This document shows, in pieces, positions 24,414-32,865 of a DNA stretch of 64,000 bases. Position numbers and translations under genes: made by a program. The notes under the pieces were generated by a model, which saw nothing but the letters and a program-made list of their open reading frames with translations, did no database searches and was not told where the DNA came from. The stretch's first letter is position 1. Each line of letters opens with the position of its first letter. Source of the DNA: JBHGBM01 sp041946965 (GTDB lineage Bacteria > Acidobacteriota > Terriglobia > Bryobacterales > Bryobacteraceae); contig JBHGBM010000009.1 of assembly GCA_041946965.1 (NCBI GenBank), positions 1 to 64,000 of the forward strand. The letters are read 5' to 3'.

Positions 24414-25223
24414 ATGAATCTCCCCAAACGCTTCGATAGCTGGAAACCCACGGCGCGCTACTGCATGGAAACCGAGGCGCACGTTTATGCGCTGGCGATT
24501 GCGGCGAGCGTGCTGCTTTCCTTCTACCCCTTCCTGATCGTGATGCTTTCGTTCTGCCGCAACATCCTGCAATGGCAGGCCGCGGTGGACGCCATCTACC
24601 TCGCGCTGAACGACTATCTTCCCGGCGACCTCGGCGAGTTCGTCTCGCGTAATCTCATCCTGCGCGGAAAGATTCAGATCACCAGCATGTTTCTGCTCCT
24701 GTTCACCGCCAATGGCGTGTTCGAGCCGCTCGAAGTCGCGCTGAACAAAGCCTGGGGCGTGCCGGTGAACCGCAGCTACGTGAAGAACCAGTTGGTGAGC
24801 CTGGGGCTGATCTTCCTATGCGGCGGGCTGGCGCTGCTCTCGCTGATTTTCAGCGCCGCCAACCAGCAGTGGGTGGCCGGACTGACCGGCGCGAACCATG
24901 CCGCGCAGGCCTGGGTGGACACGGCGTTGTTCAAGATGGCGGCGCTGCCCATCTCGATCCTGGCTTTGTTTCTGATCTACTGGTTGCTGCCGAACCGCGC
25001 CATTCCGCCCAGGCAGGTGGCCCCGGTAGCGATCTTCGTCGGCCTCGCGCTGGAGATCCTCAAGTACGTGAACCTGTTGGTCTGGCCGCTGCTGCGTGAG
25101 AAACTGCGCCGCGAATACGGCGTATTTCACAACTCGGTCACGATTCTGCTGTGGAGCTTCATCGCGGCCATGGTCATTCTGGCGGGCGCCGAGCGGACCG
25201 CCCGCAAGCCGGAGGCGAAATGA
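24414..25223 (+). CDS. YihY/BrkB-family inner-membrane protein
   Basis: 269 aa with six predicted membrane segments. Typical family sequence is seen in ALAIAASVLLSFYPFLIVML, the FLLLFTANGVFEPLEVALNK block, and IYWLLPNRAIPPRQVAPVAI. The family was formerly mis-named ribonuclease BN and its function is not settled. The stop overlaps the next small gene as ATGA, placing it at the head of an operon with the amidase pair. Confidence 0.9.
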   Translation: MNLPKRFDSWKPTARYCMETEAHVYALAIAASVLLSFYPFLIVMLSFCRNILQWQAAVDAIYLALNDYLPGDLGEFVSRNLILRGKIQITSMFLLLFTANGVFEPLEVALNKAWGVPVNRSYVKNQLVSLGLIFLCGGLALLSLIFSAANQQWVAGLTGANHAAQAWVDTALFKMAALPISILALFLIYWLLPNRAIPPRQVAPVAIFVGLALEILKYVNLLVWPLLREKLRREYGVFHNSVTILLWSFIAAMVILAGAERTARKPEAK

Positions 25224-25396
25224 AAGATTGGAAAGCGGTGGCCGCGGGGCTCGGGCGCGAGATCCCGCCAACCGAACTGGAACGTATCGCGTCTTCGCTC
25301 GATTCGCTGGAGGCGACGTTCCGGCTCCTGGCGGCCGCCATCCCTGAAGATGTGGAGCCCGCCCTGGTTTTCCGCGCCGCGGAGGAGGAAGCATGA
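25220..25396 (+). CDS. AtzG/GatC-like small subunit of the adjacent amidase
   Basis: 58-aa helical protein MKDWKAVAAGLGREIPPTEL. The C-terminus (AIPEDVEPALVFRAAEEE) resembles the end of AtzG-like DUF4089 proteins, which pair with amidase-signature enzymes much as GatC pairs with GatA. Both ends overlap neighbours as ATGA (yihY-like upstream, amidase downstream), so it is translated with the amidase. The family assignment comes from this short motif and from context; a search with an AtzG/DUF4089 profile would decide it. Confidence 0.7.
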   Translation: MKDWKAVAAGLGREIPPTELERIASSLDSLEATFRLLAAAIPEDVEPALVFRAAEEEA

Positions 25397-26781
25397 CTCT
25401 CTTCGAAGCCGCCGGGGCGCTGCGCGCGCGGCGGGTCTCCTCGGTGGAGCTGACCCGGGCCGCGCTCGAACGCATCCGGGCGCTGAATCCGCGGCTGAAC
25501 GCCTTCCAGACGGTGGTCGAGGAGCGCGCCCTGGCGCGCGCCCGGATGGCCGATAAAGCGCTGGCGGAAGGACGCGATCCGGGCCCGCTGCACGGCATCC
25601 CCATCGCGGTGAAGGACGTCTTCTCGACGCGCGGCATCCCGACCACCTGCGGCTCCCGGTTGTGGGCGGACTACCTTCCCGATCGCGACGCGGCAGTGGT
25701 GGAGAAGCTGGAAGCCGCCGGCGCGGTGATGGTGGGCAAGACCGGCATGCACGAGATTGCCTACGGCATCACCTCGAACAACCCGCACTTCGGCGCCGTG
25801 CGCAACCCCTGGGACCCGGAGCGCATCCCGGGCGGCTCGAGCGGCGGCTCGGCCTCCGCGGTGGCCTCCGGCATGGTGTTCATCGCGATGGGGAGCGATA
25901 CCGGCGGATCGATTCGCATCCCGGCGTCGTTCTGCGGCACGGTGGGACTGAAGCCTACCTTCGGCCGGGTGAGCCGGTACGGCGTGCGGCCTCTCGATTT
26001 CAGCCTGGATCACATGGGGCCTCTCACGCGCTCGGTGCGCGACGCCGCCGCGGTGCTCGAGGCCATCGCCGGGTACGACTCGCGCGACGACACCTCATCG
26101 CGCCGCCCGGTCGAGAAGTACGTGCCCGGCGCCGAACCCTCCATCAAGGATGTGCGCATCGGCCTGCCGGAGAACTTCTACTTTGAGGGTGTGGAGCCGT
26201 GCGTGACCGGCGCCATAGGCGCCATGGCGAAAGAGGCGGAAGCCCTGGGCGCCTCCGTGACGCCTGTGCGGGTGCCGGAGATCGACGCCATCAACGCCGT
26301 GGGCCGCGTGATTTTGCTGGTGGAGGCCGCCGCGGTGATGGAGCCATACATGGACCGGCGCGGGGAATTCGGCGCGGACGTGCTGGCGCTGCTCGACCAG
26401 GGCCGCCTGATTCCCGGCGCCGATTACGTCAACGCGCAGCGCCTGCGCCGCCTGTTCCAGTCCCAGTTCCGCGAATTGTGGCGCGGGGTGGATTGCCTGC
26501 TGACCCCCACCACGCCGTTTGGCGCGCCGCGCATCGGCGAGGCCGCCGTGGAACTCGGCGGCGAGACGGTGGATGTGCGGCTGGCCGCAACCCGGTTCGT
26601 GCGCGCGGTGAATGTGCTTGGGGCGCCCGCGGTTTCCCTGCCCTGCGGCCGCGATGCGCGCGGCATGCCGCTCGGGATGCAGATCATCGCGCGGCCGTTC
26701 GCCGAGGCCCTGATGCTGCGTGTGGCGCAGGCGCTCGCGCCGGGAGAAACAGCCGTTGCTGATATCCTGAAAGTAGATTGA
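25393..26781 (+). CDS. Amidase-signature family hydrolase (AtzE/GatA-like)
   Basis: 462-aa amidohydrolase. The Ser-cisSer-Lys triad is visible: Lys74 (GIPIAVKDVF), Ser149 (PGGSSGGSASAVA) and Ser173 (GSDTGGSIRIPAS). Spacing between the two serines (24) matches malonamidase. The preceding AtzG-like gene suggests a two-subunit amidase acting on a carboxamide or urea-type substrate, rather than the tRNA amidotransferase, because no gatB is present. Start and stop overlap neighbouring genes (ATGA upstream; TTG start of the peptidase downstream). Confidence 0.9.
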   Translation: MTLFEAAGALRARRVSSVELTRAALERIRALNPRLNAFQTVVEERALARARMADKALAEGRDPGPLHGIPIAVKDVFSTRGIPTTCGSRLWADYLPDRDAAVVEKLEAAGAVMVGKTGMHEIAYGITSNNPHFGAVRNPWDPERIPGGSSGGSASAVASGMVFIAMGSDTGGSIRIPASFCGTVGLKPTFGRVSRYGVRPLDFSLDHMGPLTRSVRDAAAVLEAIAGYDSRDDTSSRRPVEKYVPGAEPSIKDVRIGLPENFYFEGVEPCVTGAIGAMAKEAEALGASVTPVRVPEIDAINAVGRVILLVEAAAVMEPYMDRRGEFGADVLALLDQGRLIPGADYVNAQRLRRLFQSQFRELWRGVDCLLTPTTPFGAPRIGEAAVELGGETVDVRLAATRFVRAVNVLGAPAVSLPCGRDARGMPLGMQIIARPFAEALMLRVAQALAPGETAVADILKVD

Positions 26782-28169
26782 AACGTTCCATTCTCGCCCT
26801 TTTGCTTTGCGCCGCCTGGGTTCCGGCGGCCGAGGCGCCCGCATTCGACTACACGCCCGAAATCGCGCGGGCGCTCGACCGCATCTCCGCGGCATCGCTG
26901 CGCGGCAACCTTTCGTTCCTCGCCTCCGATCAACTGGAAGGCCGCGATACGCCTTCGCGCGGGTTGGACATCGCCGCCGAATTCATCGCCGCGCAGTTCC
27001 GGCGCGCGGGCCTGGAACCGGCGGGCGACGACGGCTACTTCCAGACCGCGCAGTTCGCCGTGCGACAGGCCAAACCGGCCGCTGTGCAACTGGACAGCGC
27101 GCCCGTGGCTGCCGGGGAAGTCGCGGTGCTCACGCCTGCGGCGCTCGACCTGAAGGACGCGCCGCTGGTCAAATCCGGCGAGATGGAGGGCAAGGCCGCG
27201 CTGATGGAAGGCGGGTTCTCCTTCAGGCGGCTGCGGGATTTGCGCGCGCTCAGACCCGCGGTGATCGTGATCGCCGCATCGAGCGCCGCCGCCGCGCGGC
27301 GGCTCGCGCAACCGGAACGGCTGGTGGACCCCTCCGAGTCGCCGTCCGCGCCCGTCATCGCGGTACACGATGAGCGGCTGGCCACGGCCAAGACGATCTC
27401 CGTGCGCATGGAGGCGCCCGTGGACAGGTCCGTGAAACTGCGCAACGTAATCGGGGTGCTGCGCGGTTCCGACCCCAAGCTGCGCGACACTTACGTGCTC
27501 CTCACCGCGCACTACGACCACATCGGACGCAAGCCCGGCTGCACCGAGGGCGACTGCATTTACAACGGCGCCAACGACGACGGCAGCGGGACGGTCTCGG
27601 TGATCGAAGCCGCCAACGCGCTGGCCGGGCTCAAGCCGCGCCGCAGCGTGGTCTTTATGACCTTCTTCGGCGAGGAGAAGGGCGGCTTCGGCTCGCGCTG
27701 GTACACGCGTCACCCGGTGTTTCCGCTGTCCGCCACCATCGGCGATGTGAACCTGGAGCAGGTGGGCCGCACGGATTCCGAGAGCGGCCCGCAGATCGGC
27801 GCCGCCACCCTCACCGGCTTCGAGTTTTCCGATCTGCCCAAAGCGTTTGAGGAGTCCGGCAGGCGGGCCGGTGTAAAGGTGGAAAGTACGCCGGCAAGCG
27901 ACGCCTACTTCGGCCGCAGCGACAACCTGATGCTGGCCCAAGCCGGCATCCCCGCCCACACCATGTGCGTGGCCTATTCCTACCCGGATTACCACGGCGT
28001 GGGTGACGAATGGGAGAAGATCGATTTCGACAACTTGGCGCGCGTGAACCGCATGATCGCGCTCGGCGTCCTCATGCTGGCGGACAACCCCGAAGCGCCG
28101 CGGTGGAACGCGGACAATCCGAAAGCTCAGTCGTATCTCAACGCGTGGAAACAGCGTCACGCGGAGTAA
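26778..28169 (+). CDS. M28-family metallopeptidase
   Basis: 463-aa secreted zinc aminopeptidase-like protein with an N-terminal signal peptide (LALLLCAAWVPAAEA). Zinc-ligand motifs in order: LLTAHYDHIGR, NGANDDGSGTVS, FFGEEKGGFGS, DVNLEQVGR, and a late GIPAHTMCVAYSYPDYH. The region before the catalytic domain (about 100-215) resembles a PA domain insertion. TTG start at 26778, overlapping the amidase stop by 4 bases, so probably in the same operon. Confidence 0.9.
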   Translation: MKRSILALLLCAAWVPAAEAPAFDYTPEIARALDRISAASLRGNLSFLASDQLEGRDTPSRGLDIAAEFIAAQFRRAGLEPAGDDGYFQTAQFAVRQAKPAAVQLDSAPVAAGEVAVLTPAALDLKDAPLVKSGEMEGKAALMEGGFSFRRLRDLRALRPAVIVIAASSAAAARRLAQPERLVDPSESPSAPVIAVHDERLATAKTISVRMEAPVDRSVKLRNVIGVLRGSDPKLRDTYVLLTAHYDHIGRKPGCTEGDCIYNGANDDGSGTVSVIEAANALAGLKPRRSVVFMTFFGEEKGGFGSRWYTRHPVFPLSATIGDVNLEQVGRTDSESGPQIGAATLTGFEFSDLPKAFEESGRRAGVKVESTPASDAYFGRSDNLMLAQAGIPAHTMCVAYSYPDYHGVGDEWEKIDFDNLARVNRMIALGVLMLADNPEAPRWNADNPKAQSYLNAWKQRHAE

Positions 28170-28202
28170 CCGAGTGATGAATTGCGCTACAATGCGCATC
28201 TG

Positions 28203-28436
28203 ATGTCACGCGTGAAGGACCCCAAGGAGGTAATCGGGCGTGCGCCCGAGCGTTTGAGTCTGGACGAACGCAGCGAACTGGCAGGCAAGTACATCGCGCT
28301 GGAAATCTACACTCCCTCCGCCTTGCCGCTGCGCAATATCGAGGCCATCGGCGACACCGTGGCAGAGTGCGCGCGGCAGTTGCGGGAACGCGGGCTGGAT
28401 CCGCTGCGCTACGAGTTCACCCGCCTGGCCCCCTAA
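28203..28436 (+). CDS. Small conserved protein of unknown function
   Basis: 77 aa, starting MSRVKDPKEVIGRAPERLSL, then ERSELAGKYIALEIYTPSAL and an alternating helix/strand pattern ending EFTRLAP. I do not recognise a named family. Good coding character, soluble, with no motifs for catalysis. A TACAAT box (28188-28193) precedes it without a clear -35. Its stop codon merges into an inverted repeat (28436-28454) that precedes the acyl-CoA dehydrogenase gene. Confidence 0.7.
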   Translation: MSRVKDPKEVIGRAPERLSLDERSELAGKYIALEIYTPSALPLRNIEAIGDTVAECARQLRERGLDPLRYEFTRLAP

Positions 28437-28454
28437 CGTCCACAAGCTGGACGT
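28436..28454. repeat. Inverted repeat ACGTCCA-N5-TGGACGT
   Basis: A 7-bp perfect inverted repeat with a 5-base centre in the 53-base gap before the acyl-CoA dehydrogenase gene. There is no T-run after it, so it looks more like a dimeric operator than a terminator. No regulator gene is adjacent. Confidence 0.4.
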
Positions 28455-28489
28455 ATCGTCAACCTCAGAGGAACGAAAGGAACCCAACC

Positions 28490-30688
28490 ATGTCCACCGC
28501 TCCCGGACCGAAGTTAGATACGCTCCGCGCCCTGCCGGGCGACGACGTGCGCCAGATCATGTGGCGCTTCGCGGACCGTTACGATCTTCAGATGCTGGTG
28601 CAGTCCACGCGCGCCGTGGCGCGCGGTCCCGTGGCGCAGCTTGTGGCCGGAGGCGGCCGCAACACGCACGAATGGACGCCCGAAAAGAACGCGCTGTTGA
28701 AGGCGTTCGACGAATCCGGCATCACGGCGGTCTACATGGAGCCGGAAGAGGGCGGCTTCATCGCCGGTCCGAAGAACCTGGCGATGGCGCTGGTGGCGTT
28801 CGAGCTGGCGTGGGTGGACGCGGGCGCGGCCACCGGCAGCCTGGCGGGATGCCTGGCGCTGTCGCCCATCCACGAGCGCGGCACGCCGGAGCAGAAGCAG
28901 TACTACATGAGCCGCTGCGCGCCCGCGCAGCCCGGCGAGGACCGCGAACCCTGGCGCGGCGCGTTCGCGCTCACCGAACCGCTGCCGTACGTGGGCGTCG
29001 AAACCGGAATGCTCAGCGGCAAGATCCGCATCGCGGAGTGGGAGGACGGCCAGGAGCCGCTCATCCAGGTGGAGAAGCGCGGGCGCTTCATCACCAACAT
29101 GGGTTTCGCCAACTTCGTGACGGCGGCGGTGGATTCCGACGACGCGCGCATCAAGGGCACCTGCATGGTGATCCTGGAGGAAACCGACGCGGGCACGTTC
29201 GACCGCGGCGCGCCGGCGCGCAAGCTGGTGCACCAGCTCTCCTCCACGCGCGACCCGATCTTCAGCCTGAAGGTCCCGGCCAGCCGCATCATCGGCGGGT
29301 ACACGGTGAAGGACGGGGTGATTGTGCCGCGCTACAGCCACGGCGAGATCATCGAAGCGGTCTTTCGCCGCACGCGCGTCACGGTGGGGATCATGACCTC
29401 GGCCAAGCTGCTCTCCGCGGTGGAGCCGGTGATCCGCTACCAGCGCGGGCGTTTCCGCGGCGGCGAGGGCGCGCAGCCCGGCTCGCCGCGCTACGATCTC
29501 GGCCTGCAACTCAAGGCCGACGCGCAGCACCGCCTGGTGGAAGTGTGGGCCACCGGCGAAGCCAGCGCCTCGCTCGGTTTCGCGGCGGCGCGCGCGTTCG
29601 ATGAGCTCGATCCGCTCGAGCGTGAGAAGGACGCGGCCTTCGCGGCCAAAGGCATCGGCGGCGGCACGGCCATGCTGAAGGCGCTCCGCAAGGTCCAAAA
29701 GGATGCGCTGGAGTACGTGAACTCCGGGCGCCGGGGCGAACCCGACGCACTGGTGCGTTTCTCCCTGCTCGATTCCGTGGCCAACGTGCTGTGCCCCGCC
29801 ACCAAACTGTGGAACACCGGCCACGGCGCCAACGTGATGCGCGAGGCCGTCAGCCTGGTGGGCGGCTACGGCATCACCGAGGACTGCCCCGGCTTCCTGG
29901 GCCACAAGTGGATGGACGCGCAGCTCGAAGCCACCTACGAAGGGCCCGAGGCCGTGCAGCGCCGGCAGCTCAGCATCACCATGGCGGACGAGCTGTTCCT
30001 GGCGCAGTTCCGCGAATGGATCGCGGAGATGCGGCAGATCGCCGGCACGCGCCCGGGCACCGGCGCTTGCACCCTGGCCACCGCCATGCAGTTGTGGCTG
30101 TGGACCTTGCAGCACTTGCAGAAGTCGACCGACGCCGAGGGCGGCAAGCTGTATCACAGCGCGCGCCAGGGCGTGACCTTCCCGCTGGCCGATGCGCTGT
30201 GCTGGCTGCTGGCTTCGCGCTGCCAGATTCTGGACGTCATGGAGCTGGAGAAGAAGGGGCCGGAGAACCCCGTCGTGGCCGAAGGACTGAGCGGCACGCT
30301 GGCGTTCTTCAGCGACCTGTGCCATGTGCAGGCGGCGCGCGCAGCGGGCGAAACGGCGCGCATATGCGCGGAGCTGGTGTTCGGCTACAACCGCCATCCG
30401 GCGTGGGACGCGGAAGCAGCGGCGTGCTGCTACCAGGCGGACGATCTGGAGGCGCTCGAAACCATGATCCCCGGCATCGCCAGCCTGGCGCGAGGGCATA
30501 CGGATGTGATCGAAGCCAACGGCTCGCACGCGGCCAAGGCGGGACCGTGCGTGCGCTTCGAAGGGCTTGAACAGTTCACCCGGCTGCGGGCGCGGCTGGA
30601 CGGCTGCATGACGGGTTCGCAGCTCGCCAAGGACCGCGCGGCCGAATCGCTGACCAAGGTCATGATCCCGGAAGCGCTGGATTACTAG
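28490..30688 (+). CDS. Acyl-CoA dehydrogenase family protein, long form
   Basis: 732-aa flavoprotein related to acyl-CoA dehydrogenases, larger than the common 380-aa type. The N-terminal half shows GITAVYMEPEEGGFIAGPKN and ALTEPLPYVGVETGML (AFAxTEP-like). The middle has SYHG-like regions and SLVGGYGITEDCPGFLGHKW, which matches the conserved GGxGxxED loop. The last 200 residues form an extra helical domain. Paired with a quinone-reductase-like flavoprotein starting 2 bases after its stop, consistent with electron transfer to the quinone pool. Substrate unknown. RBS GAAAGGA. Confidence 0.88.
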   Translation: MSTAPGPKLDTLRALPGDDVRQIMWRFADRYDLQMLVQSTRAVARGPVAQLVAGGGRNTHEWTPEKNALLKAFDESGITAVYMEPEEGGFIAGPKNLAMALVAFELAWVDAGAATGSLAGCLALSPIHERGTPEQKQYYMSRCAPAQPGEDREPWRGAFALTEPLPYVGVETGMLSGKIRIAEWEDGQEPLIQVEKRGRFITNMGFANFVTAAVDSDDARIKGTCMVILEETDAGTFDRGAPARKLVHQLSSTRDPIFSLKVPASRIIGGYTVKDGVIVPRYSHGEIIEAVFRRTRVTVGIMTSAKLLSAVEPVIRYQRGRFRGGEGAQPGSPRYDLGLQLKADAQHRLVEVWATGEASASLGFAAARAFDELDPLEREKDAAFAAKGIGGGTAMLKALRKVQKDALEYVNSGRRGEPDALVRFSLLDSVANVLCPATKLWNTGHGANVMREAVSLVGGYGITEDCPGFLGHKWMDAQLEATYEGPEAVQRRQLSITMADELFLAQFREWIAEMRQIAGTRPGTGACTLATAMQLWLWTLQHLQKSTDAEGGKLYHSARQGVTFPLADALCWLLASRCQILDVMELEKKGPENPVVAEGLSGTLAFFSDLCHVQAARAAGETARICAELVFGYNRHPAWDAEAAACCYQADDLEALETMIPGIASLARGHTDVIEANGSHAAKAGPCVRFEGLEQFTRLRARLDGCMTGSQLAKDRAAESLTKVMIPEALDY

Positions 30689-30689
30689 G

Positions 30690-32435
30690 ATGACGGTGCC
30701 ACGCCAGACCTTGGAAGCCGATATCGTGTGCGTGGGTTTCGGCCCCGCCATGGGCGGGTTCCTCACCACGCTCTCCCGCGCGGGACTGGAAAGCCCCTCC
30801 GTGCCGGGCATGCCGTTGCAGGTCCTCTGCTACGAGCGCGCCGACGATATCAGTTTCGGCGTCTCCGGCGTGGTCACGCGCGGGCACGGAATCCGCTCCA
30901 GCTTCCCGGAACTCGACCTGGCCGAAATCCCCATGGCGGCGCCGGTGAAGCGGGAGAAGATCGTTTACCTGCTCGATCCGGTAGGCGCCACCCGGCGTTC
31001 GTTCGGCCTGCGCACGGCGGACAAAGCCCTGCGTGCGCTTTCGCTGGCGAAAGGCGACGCGTACGAACTGCCCTACGTCCCGCCGTTCCTGCACAAGTCC
31101 GGCGGCATGGTGCTTTCCATCGGCCAGTTCAACCAGTGGGTCGGATCGCAACTGATGGCCGGAGGCACGGTGCAGATCTGGCCTGGCATGCCGGTGGCGG
31201 AAGCGCTCATTGAGGGCGACCGCGTGGCCGGCGTGCGGCTGCTCGACCAGGGCGTGGACGTCCGCGCCGCGCTCACCGTGGTCGGCGATGGCCCGGTCGG
31301 CGCGGTGGGCAAGCAGATTGACGAACACTTCGGGCTGCCGCCGGGACACACCCGGCACGAGTGGGCTGTGGGCATGAAGGTCGTGGTGGATCTGCGTGAA
31401 GACGTGGAACTCGAACCCGGCACGGTCTTCCACACTTTCGGTTTCCCCGAGCCCGAGATCTTCGGCTTCCTCTACGTACACCCGGACCACGTGGCCAGCC
31501 TGGGCATCTTCGTGCCTTCGTGGTTCTATAACCCGGCACGCACCTCGTACCGCTATCTGCAACACTTCATGATGCACCCGTACCTGTGGCGGTATTTGCA
31601 GGGGGCGCGCCTGCGTTCGTGGGGAGCGAAGTCGCTTCAGGAGGCCGGGCGCCGCGGCGAACCGTATCTGGCGGGCAACGGCTACGCCCGCATCGGCGAA
31701 GGCTCGGGCAGCACCAACGTGCTGACGGGCTCCGGCGTGGACGAGGCCTGGACCACCGGCATACAGCTCGCCGAAGCCGTGGTGGAGTTGGCGCGGGACG
31801 GAGTGCCGTTCACGCGCGAAAACCTGGAGAAGACTTACGTGGCGCGGCGGCGCGCAAGCTGGGTGGAGCACGAAGGCCGCGTGGCCGAAAAAGCGCGCGA
31901 CGGTTTTCACCGCGGCGTGATCACCGGCATGATCGGCATGGCGCTCGCCGGCATGACGCGCGGGCGGCTGACCGTGGGCGGCGAACCGCGCAAAATGCCC
32001 ACGCTCGAGGAGTTCTACGAGGGCCGCATCCCGGCGGACGAGATCGAGCACGTCCGGCGCGAATCGGCCTCGCGCGGCGTGGGCCCGCACGATGCGCTGA
32101 TGGACCGCTGCGGCTGGCCCCCCATCCCTTACGACGGCGTCCTCCTGGTAAGCCAGCAGGACGCGTTGCTGATGGGCGGCAAGGTGCAGGCTCCGCCGGG
32201 GTATGCGGACCACGTGGTGTTCGAGTTTCCCGGGCTGTGCGAGCGCTGCGGCGCGAAGCTGTGCATCGATATCTGTTCGGCGCAGGCCATCACACCCGGC
32301 GAAGGTGGCATCCCGGTATTCGACCGGGAAAAATGCATCTTCTGCGGCGCCTGTACGTGGAATTGCAGCCAGCCAGGTGAACAGAACATCAGGTTTCTCG
32401 CCGGAGCAGGCGGATTGCACTCGGCCGAGAACTGA
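30690..32435 (+). CDS. ETF:quinone oxidoreductase-like flavoprotein with C-terminal ferredoxin domain
   Basis: 581 aa. An N-terminal FAD-binding Rossmann motif (ADIVCVGFGPAMGGFL) is followed by a FixC-like body. The last 70 residues hold a ferredoxin-type Fe-S domain with CERCGAKLCIDIC and EKCIFCGACTWNC, separated by VFDRE, as in a FixC-FixX fusion. Canonical ETF-QO carries a single 4Fe-4S cluster near its C-terminus; here eight cysteines occur in two groups. No etfAB genes are adjacent, so the dehydrogenase next door may donate directly or via ETF encoded elsewhere. Confidence 0.87.
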   Translation: MTVPRQTLEADIVCVGFGPAMGGFLTTLSRAGLESPSVPGMPLQVLCYERADDISFGVSGVVTRGHGIRSSFPELDLAEIPMAAPVKREKIVYLLDPVGATRRSFGLRTADKALRALSLAKGDAYELPYVPPFLHKSGGMVLSIGQFNQWVGSQLMAGGTVQIWPGMPVAEALIEGDRVAGVRLLDQGVDVRAALTVVGDGPVGAVGKQIDEHFGLPPGHTRHEWAVGMKVVVDLREDVELEPGTVFHTFGFPEPEIFGFLYVHPDHVASLGIFVPSWFYNPARTSYRYLQHFMMHPYLWRYLQGARLRSWGAKSLQEAGRRGEPYLAGNGYARIGEGSGSTNVLTGSGVDEAWTTGIQLAEAVVELARDGVPFTRENLEKTYVARRRASWVEHEGRVAEKARDGFHRGVITGMIGMALAGMTRGRLTVGGEPRKMPTLEEFYEGRIPADEIEHVRRESASRGVGPHDALMDRCGWPPIPYDGVLLVSQQDALLMGGKVQAPPGYADHVVFEFPGLCERCGAKLCIDICSAQAITPGEGGIPVFDREKCIFCGACTWNCSQPGEQNIRFLAGAGGLHSAEN

Positions 32436-32485
32436 GGTGGTTCTTTTCAGCCACCGGGTGGTGCAAATCGTCCGGTGTGGCGGCC

Positions 32486-32746
32486 TCAGCCGACGTGAGG
32501 GCGCGCGAGGCGCGGAGCCTTGATGGGCGTGCGAACCGGTTGCAGACCCGGATTCAGCGAGCGGCGCTGCTGCATCAGGTGGTTCTCACGCAGTACGCGG
32601 CGCGCGTCCAGCGCGGCTTCGCGGCGGATCACGTTTTCGCCGAGGATACACGCCCAAAGAAGGGCGACCGAAACGGCGATCGCAGACAAGCCCTGTCCGG
32701 TGATCTTCGCCACCGCCAGCCGGCCGTCCTCTGTTGGGCTTCGCAC
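32486..32746 (-). CDS. Small single-pass membrane protein
   Basis: 86 aa from the GTG at 32746 or 75 aa from a second GTG at 32713. The core, ITGQGLSAIAVSVALLWACI, includes one clear membrane helix, followed by a basic helical tail ending PRLARPHVG. I recall similar short proteins in related acidobacterial genomes; no function is known to me. It lies alone in the 430-base gap between the quinone-reductase-like gene and folP; the rest of that gap (32747-32865) shows nothing I can name. Confidence 0.6.
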   Translation of the reverse strand: MRSPTEDGRLAVAKITGQGLSAIAVSVALLWACILGENVIRREAALDARRVLRENHLMQQRRSLNPGLQPVRTPIKAPRLARPHVG

Positions 32747-32865
32747 GGCGTGGTGTGTTGCAAGTCGTGTACCAAAACCGCGTGCCGCGTTTTCAAGCGG
32801 TTACGAAAAGGACAAGTGTGAACGCGAGGCACACGCGGGTACAAGTTGCACGGCGGGGGGCGGTC

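Noticed and set aside
25549..25556. GCCGATAA within the amidase gene
   Set aside because: Lies in coding sequence (ADK codons) with no -35 match and no gene starting downstream.
32436..32865. tRNA or other structured RNA in the gap after the quinone-reductase-like gene
   Set aside because: No cloverleaf or T-loop sequence found; the gap is better explained by a small minus-strand membrane-protein gene.
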